DNA of 34,714 bases from Rhodospirillales bacterium. Lineage in GTDB: Bacteria > Pseudomonadota > Alphaproteobacteria > CACIAM-22H2. The notes under the pieces were generated by a model. The model was not told where the DNA came from, made no database searches, and was given only the letters and a program-made list of their open reading frames with translations. Below are positions 8,721 through 16,967 of this stretch, one piece after another. The position numbers and the translations under genes were made by a program. The stretch lies in the NCBI GenBank assembly GCA_016195145.1, contig JACQAF010000181.1:1-34714 (forward strand), given 5' to 3'. The first letter of the stretch is position 1, and each line of letters begins with the position of its first letter.

Positions 8721-9437
8721 TCAGGCGCCCGCGGCGGCGCGCACGAGGGCGGCGAAAATCCGGCCGTCGCCGGGGCTGATCGAATATTCGGGGTGCCACT
8801 CGACGCCGAGGCAGAAGCGCCGGCGCGGATCCTCAATGCCCTCGATCACGCCGTCGGGCGCGCGGGCGTTGACGACGATTCCGGGGCCGATATCCTTCAC
8901 CGCCTGATGGTGGGCGGAATTGACCGGCATCTCCAGCGTCCCGACGACGCGGTGGAGAAGGGTTCCCGCGACCACGCTCACCTTGTGGCCGGCCTCGGTG
9001 CGCGGGTTCGGCTGTTCGTGGGCGAGGGCGCCCGGCACCTCGTCGGGGATATGCTGGATCAGCGTGCCGCCGAGGACGACGTTGAGCAGCTGCTGGCCGC
9101 CGCAGATGCCGAGCACCGGCTTGTCGGCGGCGACGGCGGCGGCGGCAATCGCATGCTCGAAGGCGGTGCGGCGGTCCTTGGTCTTGACCGTGGCGTGGCG
9201 GGCCGACGCGCCGAACAGCGCCGGGTCGACGTCGAACGCGCCGCCGGTGACGACCAGGCCGTCGATCCGGCCGAGATATTCGGCCGCCATCTCCGGCTCG
9301 TGGGGCAGCGCGAAGGGCAGGCCGCCGGCGGCGACCACGGCGGCGCAGTAGTTCTGGCGCAGCGCGTACCACGGCATTTTCGACCAGCCGCCGGCCGGTT
9401 CCGAATCGAGGGTGATGCCGATGAGGGGGCGTGACAT
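8721..9437 (-). CDS. Class I glutamine amidotransferase-like protein (gamma-glutamyl-GABA hydrolase family, PuuD-like)
   Basis: A stand-alone class I GATase-fold hydrolase of 238 residues. It begins RPLIGITLD, contains GLVVTGGAFDVDP, the nucleophile loop GICGGQQLLNVVLGGTLIQHI (catalytic Cys near residue 110), and VEWHPE with the catalytic His and Glu near the end. The peptidase C26 family hydrolyses gamma-glutamyl amides such as gamma-glutamyl-GABA in polyamine breakdown. No other putrescine-pathway genes are nearby, so the exact substrate is open. It is the first gene of the rluB-rsmD run and is divergent from tadA, with 48 bp between the starts. Confidence 0.88.
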   Translation of the reverse strand: MSRPLIGITLDSEPAGGWSKMPWYALRQNYCAAVVAAGGLPFALPHEPEMAAEYLGRIDGLVVTGGAFDVDPALFGASARHATVKTKDRRTAFEHAIAAAAVAADKPVLGICGGQQLLNVVLGGTLIQHIPDEVPGALAHEQPNPRTEAGHKVSVVAGTLLHRVVGTLEMPVNSAHHQAVKDIGPGIVVNARAPDGVIEGIEDPRRRFCLGVEWHPEYSISPGDGRIFAALVRAAAGA

Positions 9438-9485
9438 GGCGAGGGAAGGTTTACCACCAAGTCGCGGTCGTGGTTAAGTCCCGTC

Positions 9486-9944
9486 ATGCAGCAGGAACGA
9501 CGATCCCATATGGAGCGGGCCCTGGCCGAGGCTGAAAAGGCCGCCGCCGCCGGCGAGGTGCCGGTGGGGGCGGTGATGGTCGACGGCGACAGCGGCGAGG
9601 TCCTGGCGGCGGCGCATAACCTCGTCGAAACCGCCCGCGACCCCACCGCGCACGCCGAAATGCTGGTCATCCGCGCCGCCGCCCAGCGGCTGGGGGCAAA
9701 ACATCTCGCCGCCTGCGACCTGTATGTGACGCTGGAGCCCTGCCCGATGTGCGCCCAGGCCATCGCGCTCGCCCGGCTGCGCCGGGTCTATTACGGGGCA
9801 AGCGACCCCAAGGGCGGGAGCGTCGAGCACGGGCCGCGCATTTTCACCCAGCCGACCTGCAATCACCGGCCAGAGGTCTATGGCGGGTTTGAGGAAGTAC
9901 GGGCGGCGTTGCTGCTCCGCGATTTCTTCCGCGCCCGGCGCTGA
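9486..9944 (+). CDS. tadA: tRNA-specific adenosine deaminase TadA
   Basis: Deaminates A34 to inosine in the tRNA wobble position. It is a zinc-dependent cytidine-deaminase-fold enzyme: HAE (His56 zinc ligand, Glu58 proton shuttle) and PCPMC (Cys86 and Cys89 zinc ligands), with GEVPVGAVMV and RVYYGASDPKGGSVEHGPRI as in TadA. At 152 residues the length is typical. The ATG at 9486 may be preceded by a few optional residues before MERALAEAEKAA. Divergent from the amidotransferase gene. A weak hairpin lies about 70 bp downstream. Confidence 0.95.
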   Translation: MQQERRSHMERALAEAEKAAAAGEVPVGAVMVDGDSGEVLAAAHNLVETARDPTAHAEMLVIRAAAQRLGAKHLAACDLYVTLEPCPMCAQAIALARLRRVYYGASDPKGGSVEHGPRIFTQPTCNHRPEVYGGFEEVRAALLLRDFFRARR

Positions 9945-10014
9945 TTGCGCGCACAGGTTTTCATCGGCCTGCCTGTTTTCCGGGCAAGGGGCGCCGCCGC
10001 AATCTCGGCCGAAG

Positions 10015-10034
10015 GGCGGTTTTCCGCCAGTTTT
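10015..10034 (+). terminator. Weak candidate rho-independent terminator after tadA
   Basis: GGCGG at 10015-10019 pairs with CCGCC at 10024-10028 across a TTTT loop and is followed by AGTTTT. The stem is only 5 bp and the T-run short, so this is a weak candidate. It lies between tadA and the small downstream gene. Confidence 0.3.
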
Positions 10035-10040
10035 CCGCCG
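10019..10040. repeat. Short tandem repeat, 11-bp unit, two copies
   Basis: GTTTTCCGCCA at 10019-10029 is followed directly by GTTTTCCGCCG at 10030-10040, ten of eleven bases identical. The first copy forms part of the weak hairpin described separately. Either CCGCC could pair with the upstream GGCGG, giving alternative small hairpins. No known element is recognised. Confidence 0.5.
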
Positions 10041-10095
10041 GCACGACCCTTGCTGAAACAACAAGAAGTGGCATTTGTCGATACGAGGCCGCGCG

Positions 10096-10335
10096 ATGAC
10101 GGAAACCCTGCTCGCCGAACGACCGACGTTGGGCCATAACGGCGGGCCGCCGCTCGACGACGAACCGCGCATCGCCAATGACTGGAATTATCACTGCTGG
10201 CGGCGGGCCCACAAGGCGGCATGGAAAACGCCGGGGCGCGAGATCGCGCTGCGCCGCCTGCGCCGGGCCGAAGAGCTCGGCATGACCTATCGCGAATACA
10301 CCTCGCTCATCCTCGATCGCGGCATCTATCTCTAG
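10096..10335 (+). CDS. Small conserved protein with GHNGGPPLDDE motif (function unknown)
   Basis: A 79-residue protein starting MTETLLAERPTLGHNGGPPLDDEP. The GHNGGPPLD element recurs in short alphaproteobacterial and phage-associated proteins (from memory; no family function assigned). The C-terminal half is basic and helical (ALRRLRRAEELGMTYREYTSLILDRG) and reads like a small helix-turn-helix or four-helix module. I chose the ATG at 10096 because a GAGG at 10085-10088 sits 7 bases upstream; a TTG at 10075 in the same frame has no comparable site. It is transcribed with or after tadA and ends 9 bp before the convergent MBL-fold gene. DNA or RNA binding would be a guess. Confidence 0.75.
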   Translation: MTETLLAERPTLGHNGGPPLDDEPRIANDWNYHCWRRAHKAAWKTPGREIALRRLRRAEELGMTYREYTSLILDRGIYL

Positions 10336-10344
10336 GCCGCGCGC

Positions 10345-11388
10345 CTAGCGCCGGGCGGCGAAGCGCCAGACGCCGTGCGCGTCCTTTTCGCGCGCCACCC
10401 GGCCGGTGCGTTCGAGATGGTGGAGATGGGCGAGCGCCTCGCCCAGCGCCAAGCCCATATTGTGCGGCCCGATCGGCCGGCGGAGCAGCAGCGGGAAACA
10501 GTCGACGCCGCAGAGCGGCTTACCGAGATGGTTGGCGAGCCGATCGAGACGCTCGGCATGATGGGCGCGCAGCTCGGCGATGCGCGGATGCACGCCGCGA
10601 TAGGGCAGCCCGTGCGCCGGCAGGATCAGCGCGTCAGCCGGGATATGAGCGAAATTCGACAGCGAATCGAGATAGTCGTGCAGCGGGTTGGCGTATGGCT
10701 CGGCCGGCCAGACGCTGACATTGGGCGAAATGCGCGGCAACAGGATATCGCCGCCGATCATTACGCCGAGATCGGCGCACCACAGGCAGGCGTGCTCGGG
10801 GGCGTGGCCGCGGCCGATGATCGGCGTCCAGGCGCGACCGCCGACGGAAAAGGCCTCGCCGCCGCGCAGGCGGCGGAAGGACGGCGGAATCTCGGGCACG
10901 CCGCGGCGGTAAAAATTTTCCGGCGTCGCGTACTGGCCGAGCAGATCGCCGCCGACGCCATTCGCCCGGTAAAACTCGGCCTTCTGCGCGACATCGGCCG
11001 GCGCGCCCAACGCATGGACGGCGCGCGCCTGATACCACTCGCCGGCGGTCATCCACGCCTCGACGCCCCAGCGCTGACACAGCCATGCGGCGAGGCCCAT
11101 ATGGTCGGGATGGAAATGGGTAATAACGACGCGCGTCACCGGCTTGCCGCCCAGCGTCGCGGCGAAAATCTGTTCCCAATGGGCCTTGGTGTCGTCGCGG
11201 GCAAGGCCGGAATCGACGATGATCCAACCGTCGCCGTCGGCAAGCAGCCACAGATTGATATGGTCCGGCGGGAAGGGTAGCGGCATGCGCACCCAATGCA
11301 CGCCGGACGCCACCTCGAGCGTCGCACCGGGCGCGGGCGCCGTCTCGAACGGATAGGACAGCGTCGTCTGGGTCGTGCCTTCGGCCAT
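10345..11388 (-). CDS. MBL-fold metallo-hydrolase
   Basis: A 347-residue metallo-beta-lactamase-fold protein. The metal-binding signature HxHxDH appears as THFHPDHMGLAAW near residue 90. Further ligands are likely in GRGHAPEHACLW (His), GGDILLPRISPNVS (Asp) and LPAHGLPYRG (His). A C-terminal winged-helix-like tail (GLALGEALAHLHHLERTGRV) resembles that of glyoxalase II/LACTB2-like hydrolases. Such enzymes cleave thioesters, phosphodiesters or ester bonds; the substrate here is unknown. It follows purD with a one-base overlap (TAATG), so the two are probably co-translated. Confidence 0.87.
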   Translation of the reverse strand: MAEGTTQTTLSYPFETAPAPGATLEVASGVHWVRMPLPFPPDHINLWLLADGDGWIIVDSGLARDDTKAHWEQIFAATLGGKPVTRVVITHFHPDHMGLAAWLCQRWGVEAWMTAGEWYQARAVHALGAPADVAQKAEFYRANGVGGDLLGQYATPENFYRRGVPEIPPSFRRLRGGEAFSVGGRAWTPIIGRGHAPEHACLWCADLGVMIGGDILLPRISPNVSVWPAEPYANPLHDYLDSLSNFAHIPADALILPAHGLPYRGVHPRIAELRAHHAERLDRLANHLGKPLCGVDCFPLLLRRPIGPHNMGLALGEALAHLHHLERTGRVAREKDAHGVWRFAARR

Positions 11389-12677
11389 TACCTTGTCTCC
11401 GCGGCTGCCCTGGCAATCGCCCGGTGGCCGATGTCGCGCCGGCAGAAGCCGTCCGGCCAGTCAATGGCGTCGACCGCCCGGTAGGCGAGGTCGCGTGCCT
11501 GATTGACCGTCCCCGCCGTCGCCGTGACGCCGAGGACCCGGCCGCCATTGGCCAGAATACGACCGCCTTCGGCTTTGGTGCCAGCGTGAAAGACGGTGAC
11601 GCCGTTGACGGCGGCGGCGCGGTCGAGGCCGCGAATCTCGGTGCCCTTGCGGTAATCGCCCGGATAGCCCTTCGCCGCCATGACGACGCACAGCGCGGCC
11701 TGGTCGTGCCAGCGCAGGTCGAAATTCCGCAACTGACCGTCGGTTGCGGCGATCAGCGCCGGCAGCACGTCCGACTTGAGGCGGGCCATCAGCGCTTGGC
11801 ATTCGGGGTCGCCGAATCGCACGTTGAATTCGATAAGCTGCGGCCCGTCGCGCCCGATCATCAGCCCGGCGAACAGCACGCCTTTGAACGGCCGGCCTTC
11901 TTTCGCCATGCCGGCGACGGTCGGGCGGACGATGCGCGCCATTACTTCCTCGGCCACCGCCGAGGTGATCACGGGTGCGGGCGAATAGGCGCCCATGCCG
12001 CCGGTATTGGGGCCGGTGTCGCCGTCGCCCACCCGCTTGTGATCCTGCGCCGCGGCGAGGGGGATGGCGTTCACGCCGTCGCACAGAGCGAAGAAGCTCG
12101 CTTCTTCGCCCCCGAGAAATTCCTCGACCACCACTTCCGCGCCCGCCGCGCCGAAGCGCCCGCCAACCATCGCCGCGTCGATTGCGGCCAGCGCCTCGTC
12201 CACCGTCGCCGCCACGGTTACGCCCTTGCCGGCGGCGAGCCCGTCGGCCTTGACCACGATTGGCGCGCCGCGCTCGCGCACGAAACGGCGCGCCGCCTCG
12301 GCATCGCGGAAGCGGCCATAGGCGCCGGTCGGGATGCCGTATTTGGCGCACAGATCCTTGGTGAAGCCCTTGGAGCCTTCGAGCGCGGCGGCGGCGGCAC
12401 TCGGCCCGAAGGCCTTGATGCCCGCTTCGGCGAGGTGATCGACCAGCCCGGCGACCAATGGCCCCTCGGGGCCGACGACGACGAAATCGATCCGCTCGCG
12501 TGCGGCGAAGGCGACCAGGGCCGGCACGTCCTCGGCGCCGATCGGCACACACTCGGCCTCGGCCGCGATGCCGGCATTGCCCGGCGCGCAGTAAAGCTTG
12601 TCGCATAGCGGCGAGGCGGCGATCGCCCAGCACAGGGCGTGCTCGCGTCCGCCCGATCCGACCACGAGAATGCGCAT
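11388..12677 (-). CDS. purD: Phosphoribosylamine-glycine ligase (GAR synthetase)
   Basis: Catalyses the second step of purine synthesis: phosphoribosylamine + glycine + ATP to GAR. It starts MRILVVGSGGREHALCWAIA with the PurD N-domain glycine loop. The ATP-grasp domain contains SKGFTKDLCAKYGIPTG, VVKADGLAAGKGVTVA, GEEASFFALCDG, the PurD signature GPNTGGMGAYSPAP and IEFNVRFGDPECQ with metal-binding residues. At 429 residues the length is normal. Divergent from xseA, a common order in alphaproteobacteria, with 59 bp between starts. Confidence 0.97.
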   Translation of the reverse strand: MRILVVGSGGREHALCWAIAASPLCDKLYCAPGNAGIAAEAECVPIGAEDVPALVAFAARERIDFVVVGPEGPLVAGLVDHLAEAGIKAFGPSAAAAALEGSKGFTKDLCAKYGIPTGAYGRFRDAEAARRFVRERGAPIVVKADGLAAGKGVTVAATVDEALAAIDAAMVGGRFGAAGAEVVVEEFLGGEEASFFALCDGVNAIPLAAAQDHKRVGDGDTGPNTGGMGAYSPAPVITSAVAEEVMARIVRPTVAGMAKEGRPFKGVLFAGLMIGRDGPQLIEFNVRFGDPECQALMARLKSDVLPALIAATDGQLRNFDLRWHDQAALCVVMAAKGYPGDYRKGTEIRGLDRAAAVNGVTVFHAGTKAEGGRILANGGRVLGVTATAGTVNQARDLAYRAVDAIDWPDGFCRRDIGHRAIARAAAETR

Positions 12678-12736
12678 CGATCAGTCCACTATCCTTTGGC
12701 TGCCGGCGGCTTGTATCATAAAGTCCGCGAGCTGCC
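12678..12736. promoter_or_regulatory. Divergent promoter region, purD / xseA
   Basis: These 59 bp separate two divergently transcribed start codons, so they must hold signals for both genes. The stretch near 12710-12725 (ttgtatcataaagtc) is AT-richer than its surroundings and could hold a -10 element for either direction. No clear -35/-10 pair or repressor palindrome was found. Confidence 0.45.
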
Positions 12737-14266
12737 ATGAGCGAAGATTCTGCCCCGCCCGATTCGCCCCTGCGCCCCAACCTGCCCGAATATTCGGTCG
12801 GCGAGCTGTCGGCCGCGATCAAGCGGACGGTCGAGGGCGCGTTCGGCTATGTGCGCGTGCGCGGCGAAATCTCCCGCCCGTCGATTCCCGGTTCCGGGCA
12901 TTGCTATCTGCGCCTCAAGGACGAAAGCGCGGTGCTCGATGCGGTGATCTGGAAAGGCACGCTCGCCCGGCTCGGGCTCCGGCCGGAAGAAGGAATGGAG
13001 GTGGTGTGCACCGGCCGGCTCACCACCTATGCCGGCAAATCGAGCTATCAGCTGATCGTCGATCGGATGGAGCTCGCCGGGGCGGGCGCGCTCCTCAAGA
13101 TGATCGAGGAACGCCGCCAGCGCCTCGCCGCCGAAGGGCTGTTCGATCCGGCGCGCAAGCGCAAGCTGCCTTTCCTGCCCGACGTGATCGGCGTCGTCAC
13201 CTCGCCGACCGGGGCGGTGATTCGCGATATCCTGCATCGCTTGGCCGACCGGTTTCCGCGCCATGTCCTGCTCTGGCCGGTCGCGGTCCAGGGTGAGGAT
13301 GCGGCGGCGCAGATTGCCGAGGCGATTCGCGGCTTCAACAAGCTGTCGCCGGGCGACGACGTGCCGCGCCCCGATGTGCTGATCGTCGCGCGCGGCGGCG
13401 GCAGCCTCGAAGACCTGATGGCGTTCAACGAGGAAATCGTCGTGCGCGCGGCGGCGGCGAGCGTCATTCCGCTGATCTCCGCCGTCGGCCACGAAACCGA
13501 CACGACGCTGATCGATTTCGCGGCGAGCGTGCGCGCGCCCACGCCGACGGCGGCGGCCGAAATGGCGGTGCCGGTGCGCGCCGAACTCCTCGCCGATCTG
13601 CTGCGCGACGAACGGCGGCTCGTCTCCGCCCTGCGTCGCCTGGTCGAGGAACGCCGCACGCGGGTCGAGGGGCTGGGACGCGGTCTCGGCGATCCGCGCC
13701 GGCTGATCGAGGATTACGCCCAGCGTCTCGACGACCGCGTCGGGCGGCTGCGGCTGGCGGCGGCCAATCTCGTCGAGGCGCGCCGGGCGCGGGTGGCCGA
13801 AAGTTTCGCCCGCCTCGCCCATCCGCGCCAGCAATTCGAGCGGGCGAAGGACCTGCTCAAGGAACGCGCGGCACGGCTTCTCGCCGCCTATCGCGGCACC
13901 GGCCGGTTGCTCGGCGACGGGCGCGCCCGCGTCGGCGAACTGGGCGGGCGACTACAGGCGGCTTTCGCCCGCCGGCTTGACCGGCTCGCGGAACATCTTG
14001 CCGCGCGCGGCGATCTGCTCGAAAGCTTTTCCTATGCCCGCGTTCTCGAACGCGGTTTCGTTCTCGTCCATGACGCGGCCGGCCATCCGGTGATGTCGGC
14101 GGCGGCGGCCCAACCGGACGCGACGCTTGGCCTGCGCTTCCACGATGGCGAGGTCGGCGTGCGGGTCGTCGATGCGGGCGGTGCGGCCCCCTCGAGGACC
14201 AAGGCCAGGACACCAGCGAAGCCGACACGCAAGCGGGCCGACGACAAGCAGGGCGATCTCCTGTGA
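12737..14266 (+). CDS. xseA: Exodeoxyribonuclease VII large subunit
   Basis: Large subunit of the ssDNA exonuclease ExoVII, used in repair and mutagenesis control. The N-terminal OB-fold reads EYSVGELSAAIKRTVEGAFG, VRVRGEIS and GHCYLRLKDE. The catalytic domain has GVVTSPTGAVIRDIL, VARGGGSLEDLMAFNEE and SAVGHETDTTLIDFA. A long charged coiled-coil (about residues 280-430) and a C-terminal segment (SYARVLERGFVLV) complete the family pattern. Length is 509 residues. The small subunit gene xseB is not in the window. Its TGA overlaps the GTG start of the M23 peptidase gene (GTGA). Confidence 0.96.
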   Translation: MSEDSAPPDSPLRPNLPEYSVGELSAAIKRTVEGAFGYVRVRGEISRPSIPGSGHCYLRLKDESAVLDAVIWKGTLARLGLRPEEGMEVVCTGRLTTYAGKSSYQLIVDRMELAGAGALLKMIEERRQRLAAEGLFDPARKRKLPFLPDVIGVVTSPTGAVIRDILHRLADRFPRHVLLWPVAVQGEDAAAQIAEAIRGFNKLSPGDDVPRPDVLIVARGGGSLEDLMAFNEEIVVRAAAASVIPLISAVGHETDTTLIDFAASVRAPTPTAAAEMAVPVRAELLADLLRDERRLVSALRRLVEERRTRVEGLGRGLGDPRRLIEDYAQRLDDRVGRLRLAAANLVEARRARVAESFARLAHPRQQFERAKDLLKERAARLLAAYRGTGRLLGDGRARVGELGGRLQAAFARRLDRLAEHLAARGDLLESFSYARVLERGFVLVHDAAGHPVMSAAAAQPDATLGLRFHDGEVGVRVVDAGGAAPSRTKARTPAKPTRKRADDKQGDLL

Positions 14267-15147
14267 AACGGCTGCTGGCGCTTCTTGCCATCGTCCTGAC
14301 GCCGGTCGCCGCATCCGCCGCCGAGGTGGCGTTCGACGGCCCGTTCGTGCAAGGGGGGCTGGTCTTCGCCCGCGCGCCCGCGGGCGCTAGCGTCGTCTTC
14401 GACGGCCGGTCGGTGCGCGTCGCCCCCGATGGCGGCTTCCTGATCGGCTTCGGGCGCGACGCGGGGCCGGAGGCGACGCTCGACCTTGTCTTCCCCGACG
14501 GACGGCGCGAGACCATGCGCCTTGCCGTGGCGCGACGCGAATGGGCGATCCAGCGCATCGACGGCCTGCCCGAACGGCAGGTGACGCCGTCGCCCGAAGA
14601 CCTGCAGCGGATCAAGGACGATGTGGCGCAAGTCGCCGCCGTGCGGGCCCGCGACACAACCGAAACGCTGTTCCGCTCCGGCTTCGTCTGGCCGGTCGTC
14701 GGCCCGATCAGCGGGGTTTATGGCAGCCAGCGCATCCTCAACGGCCAGCCGCGCACGCCGCATGTCGGCGTCGATATCGCGGCCCCACCCGGCGCGCCGG
14801 TGGTTGCGGCGGCGGACGGCATCGTCAGCCTCGCCCATCCCGACATGTTCTTTACCGGCAAGACCGTTGTCATCGACCATGGCTATGGCCTCAACACGGC
14901 TTATTCGCATCTGAGCGAGATTACGGTTGCGGCCGGGGCGCGGGTCCGCCAGGGGGAGACGATCGGGCGCGTCGGTGCGACCGGTCGGGCGACCGGGCCG
15001 CATCTCGACTGGCGGGTCAATCTGTTCGATATCCGGCTCGATCCGGCGCTGCTCGTTCCGCCGATGCCGGTCAGTCCGGCCAGCGGCGGTGAACCCACAG
15101 CCACTGACCCGGCCGCTGGCGGACCCAGTCCTCGATCAGGACGTTGA
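14263..15147 (+). CDS. M23 family metallopeptidase (LytM-type), exported
   Basis: A 294-residue protein with a signal peptide (MKRLLALLAIVLTPVAASAA), so periplasmic or envelope-acting. After an N-terminal beta-rich part comes the LytM domain: GVYGSQRILNGQPRTPHVGVD (zinc ligands His167 and Asp171), AAPPGAPVVAAADG, and GATGRATGPHLDW. The usual HxH near the end is HLD here (247-249), so the third zinc ligand is Asp instead of His. M23 proteins cleave peptidoglycan cross-bridges or act as amidase activators. Start GTG at 14263, in a GTGA overlap with xseA. The last ~26 residues are antisense to the end of the lpxL-like gene (77 bp overlap). Confidence 0.88.
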   Translation: MKRLLALLAIVLTPVAASAAEVAFDGPFVQGGLVFARAPAGASVVFDGRSVRVAPDGGFLIGFGRDAGPEATLDLVFPDGRRETMRLAVARREWAIQRIDGLPERQVTPSPEDLQRIKDDVAQVAAVRARDTTETLFRSGFVWPVVGPISGVYGSQRILNGQPRTPHVGVDIAAPPGAPVVAAADGIVSLAHPDMFFTGKTVVIDHGYGLNTAYSHLSEITVAAGARVRQGETIGRVGATGRATGPHLDWRVNLFDIRLDPALLVPPMPVSPASGGEPTATDPAAGGPSPRSGR

Positions 15148-15976
15148 CCGCAGTCATCGTCGCCAGGATATCGGCGTGGCGGTCGTCGCTGCGCTGGATG
15201 TCGAGCGGCGGATGGACGGTGACGCGGAAGCGCGCGCCGCCGAGCCGCTCGACCTGGGCGGGAAGCACCGTGCAATCGAACCGGAGCGCGAACTGGGCCA
15301 GCGCCGGCGCGGTCATCGCATCGCGGCCGAAGAATGGCACCGGGATGCCGTCGTTCATTTTCTGGTCGGCGAGGATGCCGAGATGCTCGCCGACCTTGAG
15401 CCGGGCCAGAGCGACGCGCGCCCCCTCCGGCCCCTTGGCGATCAGGCCGCCCGCGATGTCGCGCCGCCCCTCGCGAAACAACTGATCGACCCAGCGATTG
15501 TTGGCCGCGCGATAGACAAGATGAACCGGCACGCCATAACGCGTCGCGACCAGCGAGGCGATTTCCCAGTTGGCGAGATGGGCGGCGAAAAAGATGATCG
15601 GCTTGCCGCGGGCGCGCGCCCGGTCGACATACTCCAACCCGCGCGTCTCGATCTCGGCCCGGGGCTCGAACACGCGCAAACGGGAGAGATGCGGATACTC
15701 GGCGGCGACGCGGCCGAGATTGTCCCACATCTCGCGCACCAGCGCTTCGACGCGGGCCGGCTCGATCCCCGGAAACGCGCGTTCGAGATTGCGCCGGGCG
15801 CGCCGCGACAGGCCAAGGCGCGGCCCCAACCACCGCGCGATCGCGCCACCCGCCGCCGAGGCCCGGTCGAGCGGCAACGCCCGGAACAGCACGAACAGGC
15901 CATGGACCAGCGCCGCCTCGACCGGCCGGACGAGACGATGAGTGAACCAACGACGCCAGGCGGCGCGTTCAGCCAT
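15071..15976 (-). CDS. lpxL: Lipid A biosynthesis lauroyl/acyl transferase (LpxL/HtrB family)
   Basis: Adds a secondary acyl chain to Kdo-lipid A at the inner membrane. The N-terminus (about residues 15-45) has a hydrophobic anchor, ALVHGLFVLFRALPL. The acyltransferase block reads GKPIIFFAAHLANWEIAS (catalytic HxxxxE/D type motif), followed by LADQKMNDGIPVPFFGR and RPGQWLWVHRRW, all LpxL/LpxM hallmarks. Length from the ATG at 15976 is 301 residues; the frame is open further upstream only as a shadow of lpxK. It overlaps the end of lpxK by 8 bp and is the last gene of the lipid A run. Chain specificity cannot be read. LpxL is favoured over LpxM only by position. Confidence 0.88.
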   Translation of the reverse strand: MAERAAWRRWFTHRLVRPVEAALVHGLFVLFRALPLDRASAAGGAIARWLGPRLGLSRRARRNLERAFPGIEPARVEALVREMWDNLGRVAAEYPHLSRLRVFEPRAEIETRGLEYVDRARARGKPIIFFAAHLANWEIASLVATRYGVPVHLVYRAANNRWVDQLFREGRRDIAGGLIAKGPEGARVALARLKVGEHLGILADQKMNDGIPVPFFGRDAMTAPALAQFALRFDCTVLPAQVERLGGARFRVTVHPPLDIQRSDDRHADILATMTAVNVLIEDWVRQRPGQWLWVHRRWPD

Positions 15977-16967
15977 GCGGCGGCGCCCGCACAAGCCGGT
16001 CGAGGGCCGGGCGCAGCGCGCGGTCGAGAGCTTCGATGTCGTCGAAGACCAGGTCGACCCGGACCGCCGTGACCATCGCCCGCGCCTCGGGCGGCAGGCG
16101 CACGTGATCATTGGCCGTGGTGACCGGAGTCGCCTGACGTTGCGCTGCATCTTCGACCAGGCGCATGATCTCGTCGGAGGCGTAGGAATGATGGTCGGCG
16201 AAGGCGTGCGCGTCCGTCACCTCGGCCCCCAGTTCGCTCAAGGTACGGAAAAATTTCTCCGGTCGGCCGATGCCGGCGAAGGCGAGCACGCGCTTGTTCT
16301 TGAGCCGTCGCGCCTCGGCGTCGGGAACGAGGCGGGCGCGCAGGACCGGCGCGTGACGGGCAAGTTCGCCGGCGAGGTTCGTTTCGTCCTCGCCAACCAG
16401 CACGAGGGCGCTGGCGCGCGCCAAGCCGCGGGCCAGCGGTTCGCGCAGCGGCCCCGCCGGCATGACCCGTCGATTGCCGAAACCGTAACCGCCATCGACG
16501 ACGACGAGGCTCGCGTCTTTCCGTAGTGTCGGGTTCTGCAACCCGTCATCCATGATCACAAGGTCAGCGCCTTCGGCGATGGCGACCCGCGCGCCATCCT
16601 TGCGATCGCGTGCCACCCACGTGGGCGCTCGGGCGGCGAGCAGCAGGGGCTCGTCGCCCACGTCGCGCGCGATGTGGCGGGCGGGATCGACCTCAATCGG
16701 CCCCTTGAGCCGGCCGCCATAGCCGCGGCTGAGAAAGGCGACGCGCAGATCCGCCTTCTGCAGATGAGCGGCGATGGCGAGGGCGGTCGGCGTCTTGCCC
16801 GCACCGCCGGCGACCGGGTTGCCGATGCAGATCACCGGCACCGGCGCGGGCCATGGCCGCGCCCGTAACGCATAGAGCGCGCCCAGCGCGCCATAGGCGG
16901 CGCCGAACGGCGCCAGCAATGCCGGCGCGAGGCCGCCGGGCCGGTGCCAGAATTCAGGCGGACGCAC
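15969..16967 (-). CDS. lpxK: Tetraacyldisaccharide 4'-kinase
   Basis: Phosphorylates the 4' position of the lipid A disaccharide, making lipid IVA. It starts with a GTG (16967), then PPEFWHRPGG with a membrane-associated N-terminus. The Walker A is GNPVAGGAGKTPTALAI, followed by FLSRGYGGRLKGP, GDEPLLLA and DDGLQNPTLRKD, all standard LpxK elements. At 332 residues the length is normal. It overlaps the end of waaA by 14 bp and the start of the LpxL-like gene by 8 bp, which points to one polycistronic message. Confidence 0.95.
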   Translation of the reverse strand: MRPPEFWHRPGGLAPALLAPFGAAYGALGALYALRARPWPAPVPVICIGNPVAGGAGKTPTALAIAAHLQKADLRVAFLSRGYGGRLKGPIEVDPARHIARDVGDEPLLLAARAPTWVARDRKDGARVAIAEGADLVIMDDGLQNPTLRKDASLVVVDGGYGFGNRRVMPAGPLREPLARGLARASALVLVGEDETNLAGELARHAPVLRARLVPDAEARRLKNKRVLAFAGIGRPEKFFRTLSELGAEVTDAHAFADHHSYASDEIMRLVEDAAQRQATPVTTANDHVRLPPEARAMVTAVRVDLVFDDIEALDRALRPALDRLVRAPPHG

